From: Bedellia somnulentella
Taxonomy: Eukaryota > Arthropoda > Insecta > Lepidoptera > Bedelliidae
DNA length: 64,000 bases
Reading direction: 5' to 3'
Assembly: GCA_963576735.1 (NCBI GenBank)
Contig: OY755186.1
Span: forward strand, 12,511,970-12,575,969
Position numbers and translations under genes: made by a program. The notes beneath the pieces were generated by a model. The model saw nothing but the letters and a program-made list of their open reading frames with translations, had not been told where the DNA came from and did no database searches. This document shows, piece by piece, positions 11,510-24,301 of the stretch (positions are counted from its first letter, which is position 1; every line of letters begins with the position of its first letter).

Positions 11510-11990
11510 TTGGGGGGCTTACAGCTAAATTTACAATATAAAATAATAACATAGGCAGAAATAGGCCAATAACAAGCTCCCACATATGCATAAAAATAAA
11601 GAACATCGAAAACAACAGAGAAAAAGAAGGCTTAACTAAAAAAGGAATTTAACTAATTAATAAAACAACAGCAAGAAAAATGCACCGAGACAAATGATAA
11701 GATGAAGAAGAATGAAGATGAAGCAACCGCTAATTTGAAACACTAAATTTTTTTAAAAGAAAAAGTCATTTGCAAATGATCGCTTAATGTGAGCTATACT
11801 GTTATGGAATAGATCCAAAGTGAGTTTATCGTTATGATAATTAAATTCATTGCAAGATCTGATAAGATAGGCATTACGTCTGTAATTTGTTTTGGTTGGG
11901 GGGACATGAAGCAAATCATTGCTACGCAGTTTTTTTGAAGGAACTCTCAAGCAAATTTTCTTCTGAATATCACGTGACATTGCCACCTGT
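11510..11990 (-). pseudogene. LINE reverse-transcriptase ORF C-terminal fragment, copy 1
   Basis: The minus strand encodes a short tail (about 11753-11986) with RVPSKKLRSNDLLHVP and the pattern NAYLIRSCNEFN...DLFHNS. This resembles the extreme C-terminus of insect Jockey/CR1-type LINE polyproteins. No catalytic domain remains. The AT-rich stretch at 11510-11750 would be its 3' UTR. Copies at 18951-19431 and 26392-26872. Confidence 0.6.
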
Positions 11991-12087
11991 TGTTCAGAGT
12001 ACCCACGATTTGCTTAGGCAGTGTTCTCACGTTATACAGGGCAGGCCTATCGGCGTTTTGAACAAATACACTGTCACAAGATTGTGA

Positions 12088-12585
12088 GTTTCGACAGTCC
12101 CCTCGATTTCCTGGGATGCCATCATCAGATCCTGGTCTCATGGTACTTTCTCGGTAACAATAACATAACAAAGGAAATGTTTAGTGAACCTGTACTTCTC
12201 TTCATAAAAGCTACGAAGAGAAGTATAAATCTATATAGAATGTGGAAAGAACTGTTTCCTAATACCTAGTGATTGAGGACCCACACCTTCCATCATCAGC
12301 TCAGCAGCATAACAATATGATTTTCAGAAGCAAATGCCAATATATAATATGTAAAACGCGGTACATTTGCCTAAAAAATTTCAGGGTTCCCCTCGATTTC
12401 TCCAGGATCCCATCATCAGACCCTGATATCATCATCATGGTACCAATCCGGGAGTATCTTCTTTCGAATAAAATAATAATAATCAAAATCGGTTCATAAA
12501 TGGCGAAGTAATAGGCGAACAAACATAAAAAAAAAATATACGGTCGAATTAAGAACACTCCTTTTTTTGAAGTCGGTTAAAAATT
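12088..12585 (+). repeat. Dispersed repeat, LINE 3'-end-like
   Basis: Two related blocks (about 12098-12160 and 12386-12470) share CCCTCGATTTC, CCATCATCAGA and CATGGTAC. The second is followed by ATCAAAATCGGTTCATAAAT and TTTTTGAAGTCGGTTAAAAA, an ending I know from common lepidopteran LINE 3' ends. Copies at about 19529-20026 and 26970-27467. Confidence 0.45.
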
Positions 12586-12811
12586 AATAAACAACACAGT
12601 TGATCAGAGTCGTCACCGTATGGAGTTTAATATCTTTTTAACCACGCAATTAACTCCGTTAAATGGTACCAAAGAATATCAAACCGAAAAGAAAAACTAT
12701 TTTAGAAAGCCATTGGATATTAACGGAGTAATCGCGCAACATACATACATAATATAAAAAACCATACAAATTAAGTGAGTCGGTGAGTCGGTCGAAAACA
12801 CGGCCTTATGA

Positions 12812-13534
12812 CTCCTGAATGATAATCCCACAGTCGCTCAATTTATTGCCGGTCTAAAAACTGGAATTATCTCAAATTTGAGGAACCTTGTCAATTCAAA
12901 AAGAAACTGTGAGGATGACAATAGCGAGTTGGTTGATAATTTTAAGGACCTATTCTCTAAAGATAAAACTCTTACTAAAAATTGTTACCCATTGCCGGAT
13001 AAAATAGCTACATTAATTACCGAGCAAGACATTAGTGTGAGTGACGATGAAATTATAGAAATTGAAAGCTCAGCGGAGCTGCAAGCATGTGCCTACGTAT
13101 GCGGATTTATTTTCAAAAAATATAGTCAAGACTGTAAAAACTGCAAGAAGGCTATGCTTGCTGACAATCCGTCACTTATTCATCAATTTGTAGAAAATAA
13201 AGAATATGTTGACGGCAAACATAGCCTTAAGTATGCCAATAACGAATTTATATTATGTGTGGAGAAATCCGCTGAGCTAGTAAATGGATATATTAAGGAG
13301 CACTCACACTTAAAAAATATAAAGCAAGAAAGCATTAAACTTATAAGAGAAAATGTTAATTTTTCATTTTTAAATGCTTGCTCGGAACATTTATCAAAAA
13401 ATATAAATATGATAGAGCAATCGGTAACTATAATTTTAATAAAAAGATTTTGTCTATTGGAGAATAGGAAATTTGCCACCGATTACGCAAAAAAGAGCCT
13501 CGCAAAAAAAATAAAAATACTTAAAAATTGTTAA
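12812..13534 (+). pseudogene. P-element-type transposase, C-terminal part, copy 1
   Basis: An open frame of about 240 codons running from just after a stop at 12809. The segment NDNPTVAQFIAGLKTGIIS and the block ELQACAYVCGFIFKK...CKNCKK match the C-terminal region of P-element/THAP9-type transposases, where a run like DNPT..QF and an A-Y-V-x-G-Y/F segment are typical. There is no start codon upstream in frame and neither the THAP DNA-binding domain nor the RNase H-like catalytic core is present, so this is a fragment. The frame stays open to a natural stop. A THAP domain lies separately at 33.2-33.75 kb and may derive from a relative. Confidence 0.65.
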
Positions 13535-14236
13535 ATCATTTTTTTATTTTACCCGCACACAAAAACTATTTCATTAATGAAAAATAATAATCCACTAGGG
13601 ATCGGCAGAAAAATTTTGGAATTTGAATTTCCCGTCATTTACGATTTTAGTAGGATTTTAAATTTGCCGCCATACGACGACAGCGCTCTCTGGTCATTCC
13701 TTGCAGAAACTAAAAATGACATTTAAAAGATTGGGTACACTTTTTTGTTGCTACTTGTGCTTCTTCCCGCTTGTGGGTATTATATTCTTTGTTATGACTC
13801 CTCTAGTTTGTTCTTGACCTTAGGGTAGATGGGGTAGATTGATATTGACAGTATTATTTGTTTGTATCCTTGTTTCATTTTAGAACAGGGTAAGATATAA
13901 ACTAAGCAGCCTATAGTGTTGAGTGAGTCATAAATTCTAGATGTTTAAATATAAATCAAAACTAACTCAAGGAAGGTAATCTTTGTCGTATGCATAAAAA
14001 TGATGGATGTGTAAGAACCTATGGCACTAAAATAGTCCGGTACACTCTTCGACGCTACTTATAATTATCATTATGTTCTATTTATTTTATAATGAGTGCA
14101 CATTTTCTTTCTTTATATGTATGTATCTTCTGACTGCAAAGCAAGTACGTATAATTTAATGTAATGTATGTTGCGACTACATTCCATCTTAACACCTCAA
14201 CTACTGAACCGAAAACTATTTTTTCAAAAATTTAAA
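13535..14236. other. Unassigned DNA in array unit
   Basis: AT-rich sequence after the P transposase fragment. It may include the 3' UTR of that element, but no terminal inverted repeat is evident. Copies lie at the same offsets in copy 2; copy 3 ends before it. Confidence 0.35.
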
Positions 14237-14308
14237 ACTATTTTGGATGTAAATCGGATACAAAAAATAAAGTCCAAGCGGACGAAGTCGCGGGCAAAAA
14301 GCTTGTAG
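14237..14308 (+). mobile_element. Helitron 3' end fragment
   Basis: Contains GTCCAAGCGGACGAAGTCGC followed by GGGCAAAAAGCTTGT. It is a diverged copy of the Helitron end at 10845, with the terminal CTAG changed to CTTG. The second copy is at about 21678-21749. Confidence 0.55.
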
Positions 14309-14317
14309 TGGAATAAA

Positions 14318-14556
14318 TAACATACATACATACATATACTCACGGCTATAAAACCCTTAATGGGGTAGCCAGAGCTAGGGAATAGAAATTCCTCAGCCAC
14401 TTTTGGAAGTTGCGTGGGGAAAAGATGGTGAAATAAGGGTTTTTGGTGATGGGTCTCCAACCGCATCGCCCAAAAATCCCTTAAAAGCCCCAATACCGTT
14501 AGTCGCCTCTTACGTACACCTACCGGAAGAAATGGGGTAGTGCTATTCTAAGCCGT
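14318..14556 (-). repeat. SINE-like element, family A (array copy 1)
   Basis: A reverse-orientation copy from CATACATACATACATATACT to GGTAGTGCTATTCTAAGCCG. It lacks the last 5' bases of the family. The array duplicate is at 21759-21997. Confidence 0.75.
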
Positions 14557-15194
14557 GTTTATTTTATTTTTCTATATTGCTAAACACGTTATTTTCATTT
14601 AGTGAGTATTTTTTTTTTGTAAAATGGATGAGGCTTTACCTTTAAGTATATAAAATGCGAATAATTTTGCGTTTTCTTAGTTTTCTAGATGTTAAGGCTA
14701 GTGTGTTTCACAAAAGATATAATTTCTTACCATTATCAGAGAGAAGGAACATTTCTGACACTTTTTATTTGTTGAAAACTTCTAAGAGATTGTCTAGAAC
14801 TCGTCTCAAAAATTAATATTTAAGTTCCGAGTAGATAAAGCAGACAGCATACACCATTAGCAATTCACAGACTAAATACAAATTATTAAAGAAACACATT
14901 TATTTTAAGAGCTATCTTAAATGATATTACTTTAAAAATGAATATTGATACACGAGTATTCAACTCAAAGTGTTAAGATCGGTTTTGGTGGAGCGGTATT
15001 TTATTTATTTATTTATTTTGAAAGCTAGTGACCAAGTTAAATTTGTTACAAACCCAATATTGTCGTTCAATGATTTAAGTGAACATTTGTGAGTACTCCT
15101 AATTGGCTTTTAGAAATGTAATATATTTATACGTGGGACACTCAGAAAATTTAGCGAAAATAAAAAAAATGTTCTATGGGTAAAAATGATTTTA

Positions 15195-15778
15195 TTAAAT
15201 CTTTTCAAAGTACTCTCCACCAGCATCTATACAAAGTTTCATACGTCTTCGAAACACTTTTTACAGTCCGCCGCAGACACCTCATTTACAGCCCGCTGAA
15301 ACGCTGACAGCGCATCTTCCGGCGATGAAAATTGTATCCCTTTGAGTTGATTTTTTATTTTAGGGAATAAAAAGAAGTCACACGGTGCCAGGTCAGGGCT
15401 GTTAGGAGGGTGACCCAAGAGTTTGACCGGCGTGCTGTTCAGGAAGTCCGTCGTTTTGAGCGCGCTGAGAGCGGGCGCGTTGTCGTGGTTAAGCAGTAGC
15501 CCGCGGAGCCCTGTGTTTGGTCGATTGTTGCTCACAACTGAGAAAACTACTGGCAAGCATTTAGTAGTATACCAGTCTGCGTTACTACTTCTTTGATCTT
15601 GTAAAGGAATTGACACCAAATAGCCAGTCATATTGAAATAACTTGTGATCAAAATCTTCCCACCGCTTCTAGATCTCTTCACTTTGGTAGGGGTCGCTTC
15701 GTTTTGAAATACCCAAACCGTCGACTGGCGCTTCGTTTCTGGATCGTATTGATAAATCCAGGACTCATCACCTGTAAT
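15195..15778 (-). pseudogene. Mariner transposase remnant, copy 1
   Basis: The minus strand encodes the C-terminal half of a mariner-family (D,D34D) transposase. Visible are TGDESWIYQYDPE (first catalytic Asp region), WYTTKCLPVVF, HDNAPA (second Asp) and NSPDLAPCDFFLF; 34 residues separate the last two Asp. A frameshift near 15238 ends the main frame, and the natural end (GGEYFEKI then stop) lies in another frame at 15195. The helix-turn-helix N-terminus is gone: the element is cut exactly at the array junction. It cannot code for an active enzyme. Confidence 0.88.
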
Positions 15779-16699
15779 TTAAATAAATGGATCACATTTA
15801 ATCACATCACATTTAATTTAAATAAATGGATTAAACCCATATCAAACAACATAAAATCAAATATGGAGACCTTTTGGACAGTTCTGCGGAATCCGTTGGC
15901 TGAAATAATATTAAGATAATCTCCAAAATGTAGACGTTATACGAACTATTTATTTTATTAAGATGACTAGGTACCATAGGTAGGCAGAAATAAAACTTCT
16001 AAAGAACCATGTTTTTTTTATATATACCTTCCAACTGTTCATTAATGACGGCTTAGAATATTACTACCCTAGTTCTTCCCGTGGATGTTCTTAAAGAGGC
16101 GACTAAGGGTATTTCAGGGCATAAAGTTCTCAGCCCTTACACCAATCCAAGGTCTGCCGTGCCGATGGATGCATGACCAGGACTGAGCCTGGTCGTTGGC
16201 GTATCGCCGCCCCGGTGCCGTTTCGGAGCCTAGAGAACTCCGGGTACTAAATAACTTTACCTATTCAAGCGGGACTCTGGCTAGGTGGACAGTAAATTTC
16301 CCTTGCTATTCTTGGGGCCGAAACATGTTTTTATAATAAAAATGAACATGGTGGCAGCGATGTAGCTCGCCACTAATCACCAACGGTCCTCACGGGGTGA
16401 AAAGTGGGCTGGAGAGACGTTATAGTACGAAGAACGTGTGTGAAGGGATGCATGAATAATTAAATGAACTATATTTAATTATGGAAAGCAGAAAACAAGA
16501 TTTTCTGCGTGTTATTAAAACGAAGCGTACGGAAAAAGAAGCTTAAGAATTTGGCCTATATACAGCTATCCTTTACTTTACCAACTTTATTTAATCTATT
16601 CCCTACTCAGCTTCCTTAAGCGGCTGTGGATTTTTTTATTCTGAAGTTCTGGCTACAAGTTTTCAAATTTATAGCCCTGAGTGTATGTGCATATGTAAA

Positions 16700-16790
16700 T
16701 CGAAGACGATTTTCGTGGCTGAGTGGATAGGTGACTAGCTTCCCGGTCCGGAGGTTGCGGGTTCGGTCCCCGCTGAGAGCAACATTTATG
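16700..16790 (+). repeat. tRNA-like SINE head (array copy 2)
   Basis: GTGGCTGAGTGGATAGGTGA (A-box-like) and GGGTTCGGTCCCCGC (B-box-like) lie about 35 bases apart. The stems do not fold as a proper tRNA, so it is a SINE promoter relic. Duplicate at about 24141-24231; absent from copy 1. Confidence 0.6.
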
Positions 16791-16860
16791 TAATGAGCAT
16801 AAATTTATTGTTTGAAGACTAAGGTCTTGGATGTTATTTTTACGTGTATTATATCTATCT

Positions 16861-18286
16861 TCTATACTATAATAAGACTGTAACGAGGTCAAAACTGTAC
16901 ATTGAAGAAAAAAAAATAAAAACCGGTGGAATATGTTTTATTTTCGATACTGAAGCCAAATTTGCTTTTTTTGAAAAAAAATGTCTGTCTGTCTGTCTGT
17001 CTGTATGTCCGTTCATCACGTTAATTCTACCGGACCGATCTTAATCAAATTTGGCATGAATGTAGGTTATATACACCTGGCCAACATATAGGATATAATT
17101 TATCCCGGATTTCGCAAGGGTTCTCACAGGAGCATAAAAAAACATAACTTTTATATGGTTCCCCATATTAACACGATTAATTTTTTCATCGACCGACTTT
17201 ATCGGACTCTTCATTAATAGTCTTTTTGGAAAAAATAAGGGTTTCATCCATTTTCATCAAAATAATTGTCCATTTAATTGTTTGTCAATAGTATAACTAC
17301 TAGATATATAGGATATCACAAATTTGAGACTTACACAAATGTCTGCGTGGCGTAGCGGTATACCGTTTGGTAAACACGAAGTACGAAAGTTTTTTGCTTT
17401 TGTGTTAGGTTAGAATAATAGGATGCACTAATCCTTCTTTTTCACATTCAACTATGCGAATATGTATAAATAAAGATAATTGAAAGTATATTGTATGAAT
17501 TTTGCGTATCCATTTGGTAGGTTTGAGAATATGTTTATAGCTTTTGTTTTTTTAACTATTTTTAACTAATATTCTCATAGATATATTATGTTTTACTTAC
17601 GCATAAATTAATATTCTGTTTAAGCCTCAGAATGCATAGTTTGTAAATAATAGTAAATATCTCAATGTTAATTCAGTAACGCTATCTGTTGACCGATGAT
17701 TGCAATCTCTCACACATCACCAACAGTCAGTGTAGGGGGCAGCACCGGGTCGCCAAACTGCTATCCATACTTACTCAAGATATTTTCATTTTTGAACGTA
17801 GAAACTTGGTTACAAAATGGTTTGTTTCATTTTTCTTATGAACAATTAAAAAGGTTTTTTGGAACTCATCCCCTAAGAGATTGAAATATATTATACATAT
17901 TTTTGATCTATAAATACAATGTATCTAGAAATTTGAATCTTGATGCGATTGACTGATATAACAACTACAAAAAGAAATGTATGAAATTCATCCATCAATC
18001 AATCATGAGAATATACTAACGGCTATAAATCCCAAAAAAGGGTAGCCACAGCTCCAGAGATAGTAATTCTTTATCCACTTTTGGAAGTTGAATGGGGTCC
18101 GTCCAACTGCATCGCCCAATAATCACTTAAAAAGTCTCAATGTTCTTTATATCTATTACAACGCCCACGGGAATATAAATACAAAAAACAGAAGTTAGTG
18201 TAGTTAGATAGTGTTTTGGTATTTTGGATGTAAACTGTATGCAAAAAATGTAGTCCACGCGGACGTAGTCGCGGGCAAAAAGCTAG
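16861..18286 (+). mobile_element. Helitron-like element (Lep1 type), copy 2, both ends
   Basis: Begins near TCTATACTATAATAAGACTG, has a (GTCT)n tract at 16984-17003 and ends with the hairpin GTCCACGCGGAC and GCTAGT at 18283-18287. This is the organisation of non-autonomous lepidopteran Helitrons. A decayed family A SINE at about 18010-18176 is nested in it. The 5' border is uncertain by a few bases because the expected A before the leading TC is not clear. Confidence 0.65.
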
Positions 18287-18950
18287 TTGATAATAAGAAG
18301 TGTGTATTTCGCACTTCATATGCATGTAAAATGTAGGGTACCTTGTAGTTGTAGGGTAAATTGATTTTTGTACGTATTACCATTTAAAACGTTAGGCGAT
18401 AGATACATATTGTTTAGATTGTAATAATCTGAGATAAATAGTAGGGTGAATTTACTTTTGTTTGACTGGCACCGACTCAAAAATTAATTTAAGAGAATTG
18501 TAATATTTAGGTAGGTTGAACTGACGCGTGTGGAATAAAGAAATTGCTAAGGTTTTATCACAGTACTCATATTCAATTAAAAAACTTATTTCGTACTTTT
18601 TAGTACTAGATTGTTTATTTTTGGTTGTTTTTCCAAGTATGAAGTTGGTTTTCTTTTTGTTAAAAATTATTTTATTTTACGAGTTTTAGAGATGGGTAGA
18701 CCTGGCAAATATGCCTCTCTGATGAGGAAGCGACGGTTACTGTATTATTCTTCGTATTTCCGGTATTTCTATTATAGTACGATATTAAATAGGCTCAACC
18801 ATATGTAACCTTACATTGTTCTTAAAATCCTTCGAAAGGCGATGGTCTACAATTCTACATCTCAAGAAAGACTCAAACGTTCACGCCAAATATCCCTGAA
18901 GGGGTTAGCAGAGGTAGTAATTTATTTTATTTTATTTTATTTTATTATCG

Positions 18951-19431
18951 TTGGGGGGCTTACAGCTAAATTTACAATATAAAATAATAACATAGGCAGA
19001 AATAGGCCAATAACAAGCTCCCACATATGCATAAAAATAAAGAACATCGAAAACAACAGAGAAAAAGAAGGCTTAACTAAAAAAGGAATTTAACTAATTA
19101 ATAAAACAACAGCAAGAAAAATGCACCGAGACAAATGATAAGATGAAGAAGAATGAAGATGAAGCAACCGCTAATTTGAAACACTAAATTTTTTTAAAAG
19201 AAAAAGTCATTTGCAAATGATCGCTTAATGTGAGCTATACTGTTATGGAATAGATCCAAAGTGAGTTTATCGTTATGATAATTAAATTCATTGCAAGATC
19301 TGATAAGATAGGCATTACGTCTGTAATTTGTTTTGGTTGGGGGGACATGAAGCAAATCATTGCTACGCAGTTTTTTTGAAGGAACTCTCAAGCAAATTTT
19401 CTTCTGAATATCACGTGACATTGCCACCTGT
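18951..19431 (-). pseudogene. LINE C-terminal fragment, array copy 2
   Basis: The array duplicate of the fragment at 11510-11990, with the same reading frame (19194-19427) and no differences in the encoded residues. Confidence 0.6.
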
Positions 19432-20252
19432 TGTTCAGAGTACCCACGATTTGCTTAGGCAGTGTTCTCACGTTATACAGGGCAGGCCTATCGGCGTTTT
19501 GAACAAATACACTGTCACAAGATTGTGAGTTTCGACAGTCCCCTCGATTTCCTGGGATGCCATCATCAGATCCTGGTCTCATGGTACTTTCTCGGTAACA
19601 ATAACATAACAAAGGAAATGTTTAGTGAACCTGTACTTCTCTTCATAAAAGCTACGAAGAGAAGTATAAATCTATATAGAATGTGGAAAGAACTGTTTCC
19701 TAATACCTAGTGATTGAGGACCCACACCTTCCATCATCAGCTCAGCAGCATAACAATATGATTTTCAGAAGCAAATGCCAATATATAATATGTAAAACGC
19801 GGTACATTTGCCTAAAAAATTTCAGGGTTCCCCTCGATTTCTCCAGGATCCCATCATCAGACCCTGATATCATCATCATGGTACCAATCCGGGAGTATCT
19901 TCTTTCGAATAAAATAATAATAATCAAAATCGGTTCATAAATGGCGAAGTAATAGGCGAACAAACATAAAAAAAAAATATACGGTCGAATTAAGAACACT
20001 CCTTTTTTTGAAGTCGGTTAAAAATTAATAAACAACACAGTTGATCAGAGTCGTCACCGTATGGAGTTTAATATCTTTTTAACCACGCAATTAACTCCGT
20101 TAAATGGTACCAAAGAATATCAAACCGAAAAGAAAAACTATTTTAGAAAGCCATTGGATATTAACGGAGTAATCGCGCAACATACATACATAATATAAAA
20201 AACCATACAAATTAAGTGAGTCGGTGAGTCGGTCGAAAACACGGCCTTATGA

Positions 20253-20975
20253 CTCCTGAATGATAATCCCACAGTCGCTCAATTTATTGCCGGTCTAAAA
20301 ACTGGAATTATCTCAAATTTGAGGAACCTTGTCAATTCAAAAAGAAACTGTGAGGATGACAATAGCGAGTTGGTTGATAATTTTAAGGACCTATTCTCTA
20401 AAGATAAAACTCTTACTAAAAATTGTTACCCATTGCCGGATAAAATAGCTACATTAATTACCGAGCAAGACATTAGTGTGAGTGACGATGAAATTATAGA
20501 AATTGAAAGCTCAGCGGAGCTGCAAGCATGTGCCTACGTATGCGGATTTATTTTCAAAAAATATAGTCAAGACTGTAAAAACTGCAAGAAGGCTATGCTT
20601 GCTGACAATCCGTCACTTATTCATCAATTTGTAGAAAATAAAGAATATGTTGACGGCAAACATAGCCTTAAGTATGCCAATAACGAATTTATATTATGTG
20701 TGGAGAAATCCGCTGAGCTAGTAAATGGATATATTAAGGAGCACTCACACTTAAAAAATATAAAGCAAGAAAGCATTAAACTTATAAGAGAAAATGTTAA
20801 TTTTTCATTTTTAAATGCTTGCTCGGAACATTTATCAAAAAATATAAATATGATAGAGCAATCGGTAACTATAATTTTAATAAAAAGATTTTGTCTATTG
20901 GAGAATAGGAAATTTGCCACCGATTACGCAAAAAAGAGCCTCGCAAAAAAAATAAAAATACTTAAAAATTGTTAA
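20253..20975 (+). pseudogene. P-element-type transposase C-terminus, array copy 2
   Basis: The array duplicate of 12812-13534. The translated product from 20319 to the stop at 20975 is identical to that of copy 1. Confidence 0.65.
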
Positions 20976-21758
20976 ATCATTTTTTTATTTTACCCGCACA
21001 CAAAAACTATTTCATTAATGAAAAATAATAATCCACTAGGGATCGGCAGAAAAATTTTGGAATTTGAATTTCCCGCCATTTACGATTTTAGTAGGATTTT
21101 AAATTTGCCGCCATACGACGACAGCGCTCTCTGGTCATTCCTTGCAGAAACTAAAAATGACATTTAAAAGATTGGGTACACTTTTTTGTTGCTACTTGTG
21201 CTTCTTCCCGCTTGTGGGTATTATATTCTTTGTTATGACTCCTCTAGTTTGTTCTTGACCTTAGGGTAGATGGGGTAGATTGATATTGACAGTATTATTT
21301 GTTTGTATCCTTGTTTCATTTTAGAACAGGGTAAGATATAAACTAAGCAGCCTATAGTGTTGAGTGAGTCATAAATTCTAGATGTTTAAATATAAATCAA
21401 AACTAACTCAAGGAAGGTAATCTTTGTCGTATGCATAAAAATGATGGATGTGTAAGAACCTATGGCACTAAAATAGTCCGGTACACTCTTCGACGCTACT
21501 TATAATTATCATTATGTTCTATTTATTTTATAATGAGTGCACATTTTCTTTCTTTATATGTATGTATCTTCTGACTGCAAAGCAAGTACGTATAATTTAA
21601 TGTAATGTATGTTGCGACTACATTCCATCTTAACACCTCAACTACTGAACCGAAAACTATTTTTTCAAAAATTTAAAACTATTTTGGATGTAAATCGGAT
21701 ACAAAAAATAAAGTCCAAGCGGACGAAGTCGCGGGCAAAAAGCTTGTAGTGGAATAAA

Positions 21759-21997
21759 TAACATACATACATACATATACTCACGGCTATAAAACCCTTA
21801 ATGGGGTAGCCAGAGCTAGGGAATAGAAATTCCTCAGCCACTTTTGGAAGTTGCGTGGGGAAAAGATGGTGAAATAAGGGTTTTTGGTGATGGGTCTCCA
21901 ACCGCATCGCCCAAAAATCCCTTAAAAGCCCCAATACCGTTAGTCGCCTCTTACGTACACCTACCGGAAGAAATGGGGTAGTGCTATTCTAAGCCGT
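21759..21997 (-). repeat. SINE-like element, family A (array copy 2)
   Basis: The array duplicate of the element at 14318-14556, in the same orientation and position in the unit. Confidence 0.75.
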
Positions 21998-22635
21998 GTT
22001 TATTTTATTTTTCTATATTGCTAAACACGTTATTTTCATTTAGTGAGTATTTTTTTTTTGTAAAATGGATGAGGCTTTACCTTTAAGTATATAAAATGCG
22101 AATAATTTTGCGTTTTCTTAGTTTTCTAGATGTTAAGGCTAGTGTGTTTCACAAAAGATATAATTTCTTACCATTATCAGAGAGAAGGAACATTTCTGAC
22201 ACTTTTTATTTGTTGAAAACTTCTAAGAGATTGTCTAGAACTCGTCTCAAAAATTAATATTTAAGTTCCGAGTAGATAAAGCAGACAGCATACACCATTA
22301 GCAATTCACAGACTAAATACAAATTATTAAAGAAACACATTTATTTTAAGAGCTATCTTAAATGATATTACTTTAAAAATGAATATTGATACACGAGTAT
22401 TCAACTCAAAGTGTTAAGATCGGTTTTGGTGGAGCGGTATTTTATTTATTTATTTATTTTGAAAGCTAGTGACCAAGTTAAATTTGTTACAAACCCAATA
22501 TTGTCGTTCAATGATTTAAGTGAACATTTGTGAGTACTCCTAATTGGCTTTTAGAAATGTAATATATTTATACGTGGGACACTCAGAAAATTTAGCGAAA
22601 ATAAAAAAAATGTTCTATGGGTAAAAATGATTTTA

Positions 22636-23219
22636 TTAAATCTTTTCAAAGTACTCTCCACCAGCATCTATACAAAGTTTCATACGTCTTCGAAACACTT
22701 TTTACAGTCCGCCGCAGACACCTCATTTACAGCCCGCTGAAACGCTGACAGCGCATCTTCCGGCGATGAAAATTGTATCCCTTTGAGTTGATTTTTTATT
22801 TTAGGGAATAAAAAGAAGTCACACGGTGCCAGGTCAGGGCTGTTAGGAGGGTGACCCAAGAGTTTGACCGGCGTGCTGTTCAGGAAGTCCGTCGTTTTGA
22901 GCGCGCTGAGAGCGGGCGCGTTGTCGTGGTTAAGCAGTAGCCCGCGGAGCCCTGTGTTTGGTCGATTGTTGCTCACAACTGAGAAAACTACTGGCAAGCA
23001 TTTAGTAGTATACCAGTCTGCGTTACTACTTCTTTGATCTTGTAAAGGAATTGACACCAAATAGCCAGTCATATTGAAATAACTTGTGATCAAAATCTTC
23101 CCACCGCTTCTAGATCTCTTCACTTTGGTAGGGGTCGCTTCGTTTTGAAATACCCAAACCGTCGACTGGCGCTTCGTTTCTGGATCGTATTGATAAATCC
23201 AGGACTCATCACCTGTAAT
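22636..23219 (-). pseudogene. Mariner transposase remnant, array copy 2
   Basis: The array duplicate of 15195-15778, with the same frameshift and the same loss of the N-terminal half at the array junction. Confidence 0.88.
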
Positions 23220-24301
23220 TTAAATAAATGGATCACATTTAATCACATCACATTTAATTTAAATAAATGGATTAAACCCATATCAAACAACATAAAATCA
23301 AATATGGAGACCTTTTGGACAGTTCTGCGGAATCCGTTGGCTGAAATAATATTAAGATAATCTCCAAAATGTAGACGTTATACGAACTATTTATTTTATT
23401 AAGATGACTAGGTACCATAGGTAGGCAGAAATAAAACTTCTAAAGAACCATGTTTTTTTTATATATACCTTCCAACTGTTCATTAATGACGGCTTAGAAT
23501 ATTACTACCCTAGTTCTTCCCGTGGATGTTCTTAAAGAGGCGACTAAGGGTATTTCAGGGCATAAAGTTCTCAGCCCTTACACCAATCCAAGGTCTGCCG
23601 TGCCGATGGATGCATGACCAGGACTGAGCCTGGTCGTTGGCGTATCGCCGCCCCGGTGCCGTTTCGGAGCCTAGAGAACTCCGGGTACTAAATAACTTTA
23701 CCTATTCAAGCGGGACTCTGGCTAGGTGGACAGTAAATTTCCCTTGCTATTCTTGGGGCCGAAACATGTTTTTATAATAAAAATGAACATGGTGGCAGCG
23801 ATGTAGCTCGCCACTAATCACCAACGGTCCTCACGGGGTGAAAAGTGGGCTGGAGAGACGTTATAGTACGAAGAACGTGTGTGAAGGGATGCATGAATAA
23901 TTAAATGAACTATATTTAATTATGGAAAGCAGAAAACAAGATTTTCTGCGTGTTATTAAAACGAAGCGTACGGAAAAAGAAGCTTAAGAATTTGGCCTAT
24001 ATACAGCTATCCTTTACTTTACCAACTTTATTTAATCTATTCCCTACTCAGCTTCCTTAAGCGGCTGTGGATTTTTTTATTCTGAAGTTCTGGCTACAAG
24101 TTTTCAAATTTATAGCCCTGAGTGTATGTGCATATGTAAATCGAAGACGATTTTCGTGGCTGAGTGGATAGGTGACTAGCTTCCCGGTCCGGAGGTTGCG
24201 GGTTCGGTCCCCGCTGAGAGCAACATTTATGTAATGAGCATAAATTTATTGTTTGAAGACTAAGGTCTTGGATGTTATTTTTACGTGTATTATATCTATC
24301 T

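Larger units (their letters stand above)
9003..15822. repeat. Tandem array of 7.44-kb unit, copy 1 (with 622-bp gap)
   Basis: This is the first of three head-to-tail copies. It begins at TAAATGGATTAAACCC and matches copy 2 nearly base for base, except that about 622 bases present in copies 2 and 3 (16361-16981 in copy 2) are absent at about 9541. There are also rare single-base differences: one extra A near 10745, and T at about 13635 where copy 2 has C. Contents in order: diverged repeat block, Helitron-like element, LINE C-terminal fragment, P-element transposase C-terminus, SINE fragment, mariner remnant. No host gene lies in the unit. Confidence 0.9.
15823..23263. repeat. Tandem array copy 2 (full 7,441-bp unit)
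   Basis: A complete unit, offset 7,441 bases from copy 3 at every point I compared. Relative to copy 1 it has an extra segment at about 16361-16981, which carries a tRNA-like SINE head and the 5' end of the Helitron. At the junction with copy 1, the 18-base sequence TAATTTAAATAAATGGAT occurs at both 15775-15792 and 15814-15831, separated by short filler. Confidence 0.92.

Noticed and set aside
16980..17003. (GTCT)n runs as a CRISPR-like or regulatory array
   Set aside because: It is a simple microsatellite inside a Helitron-like element, with no spacers.
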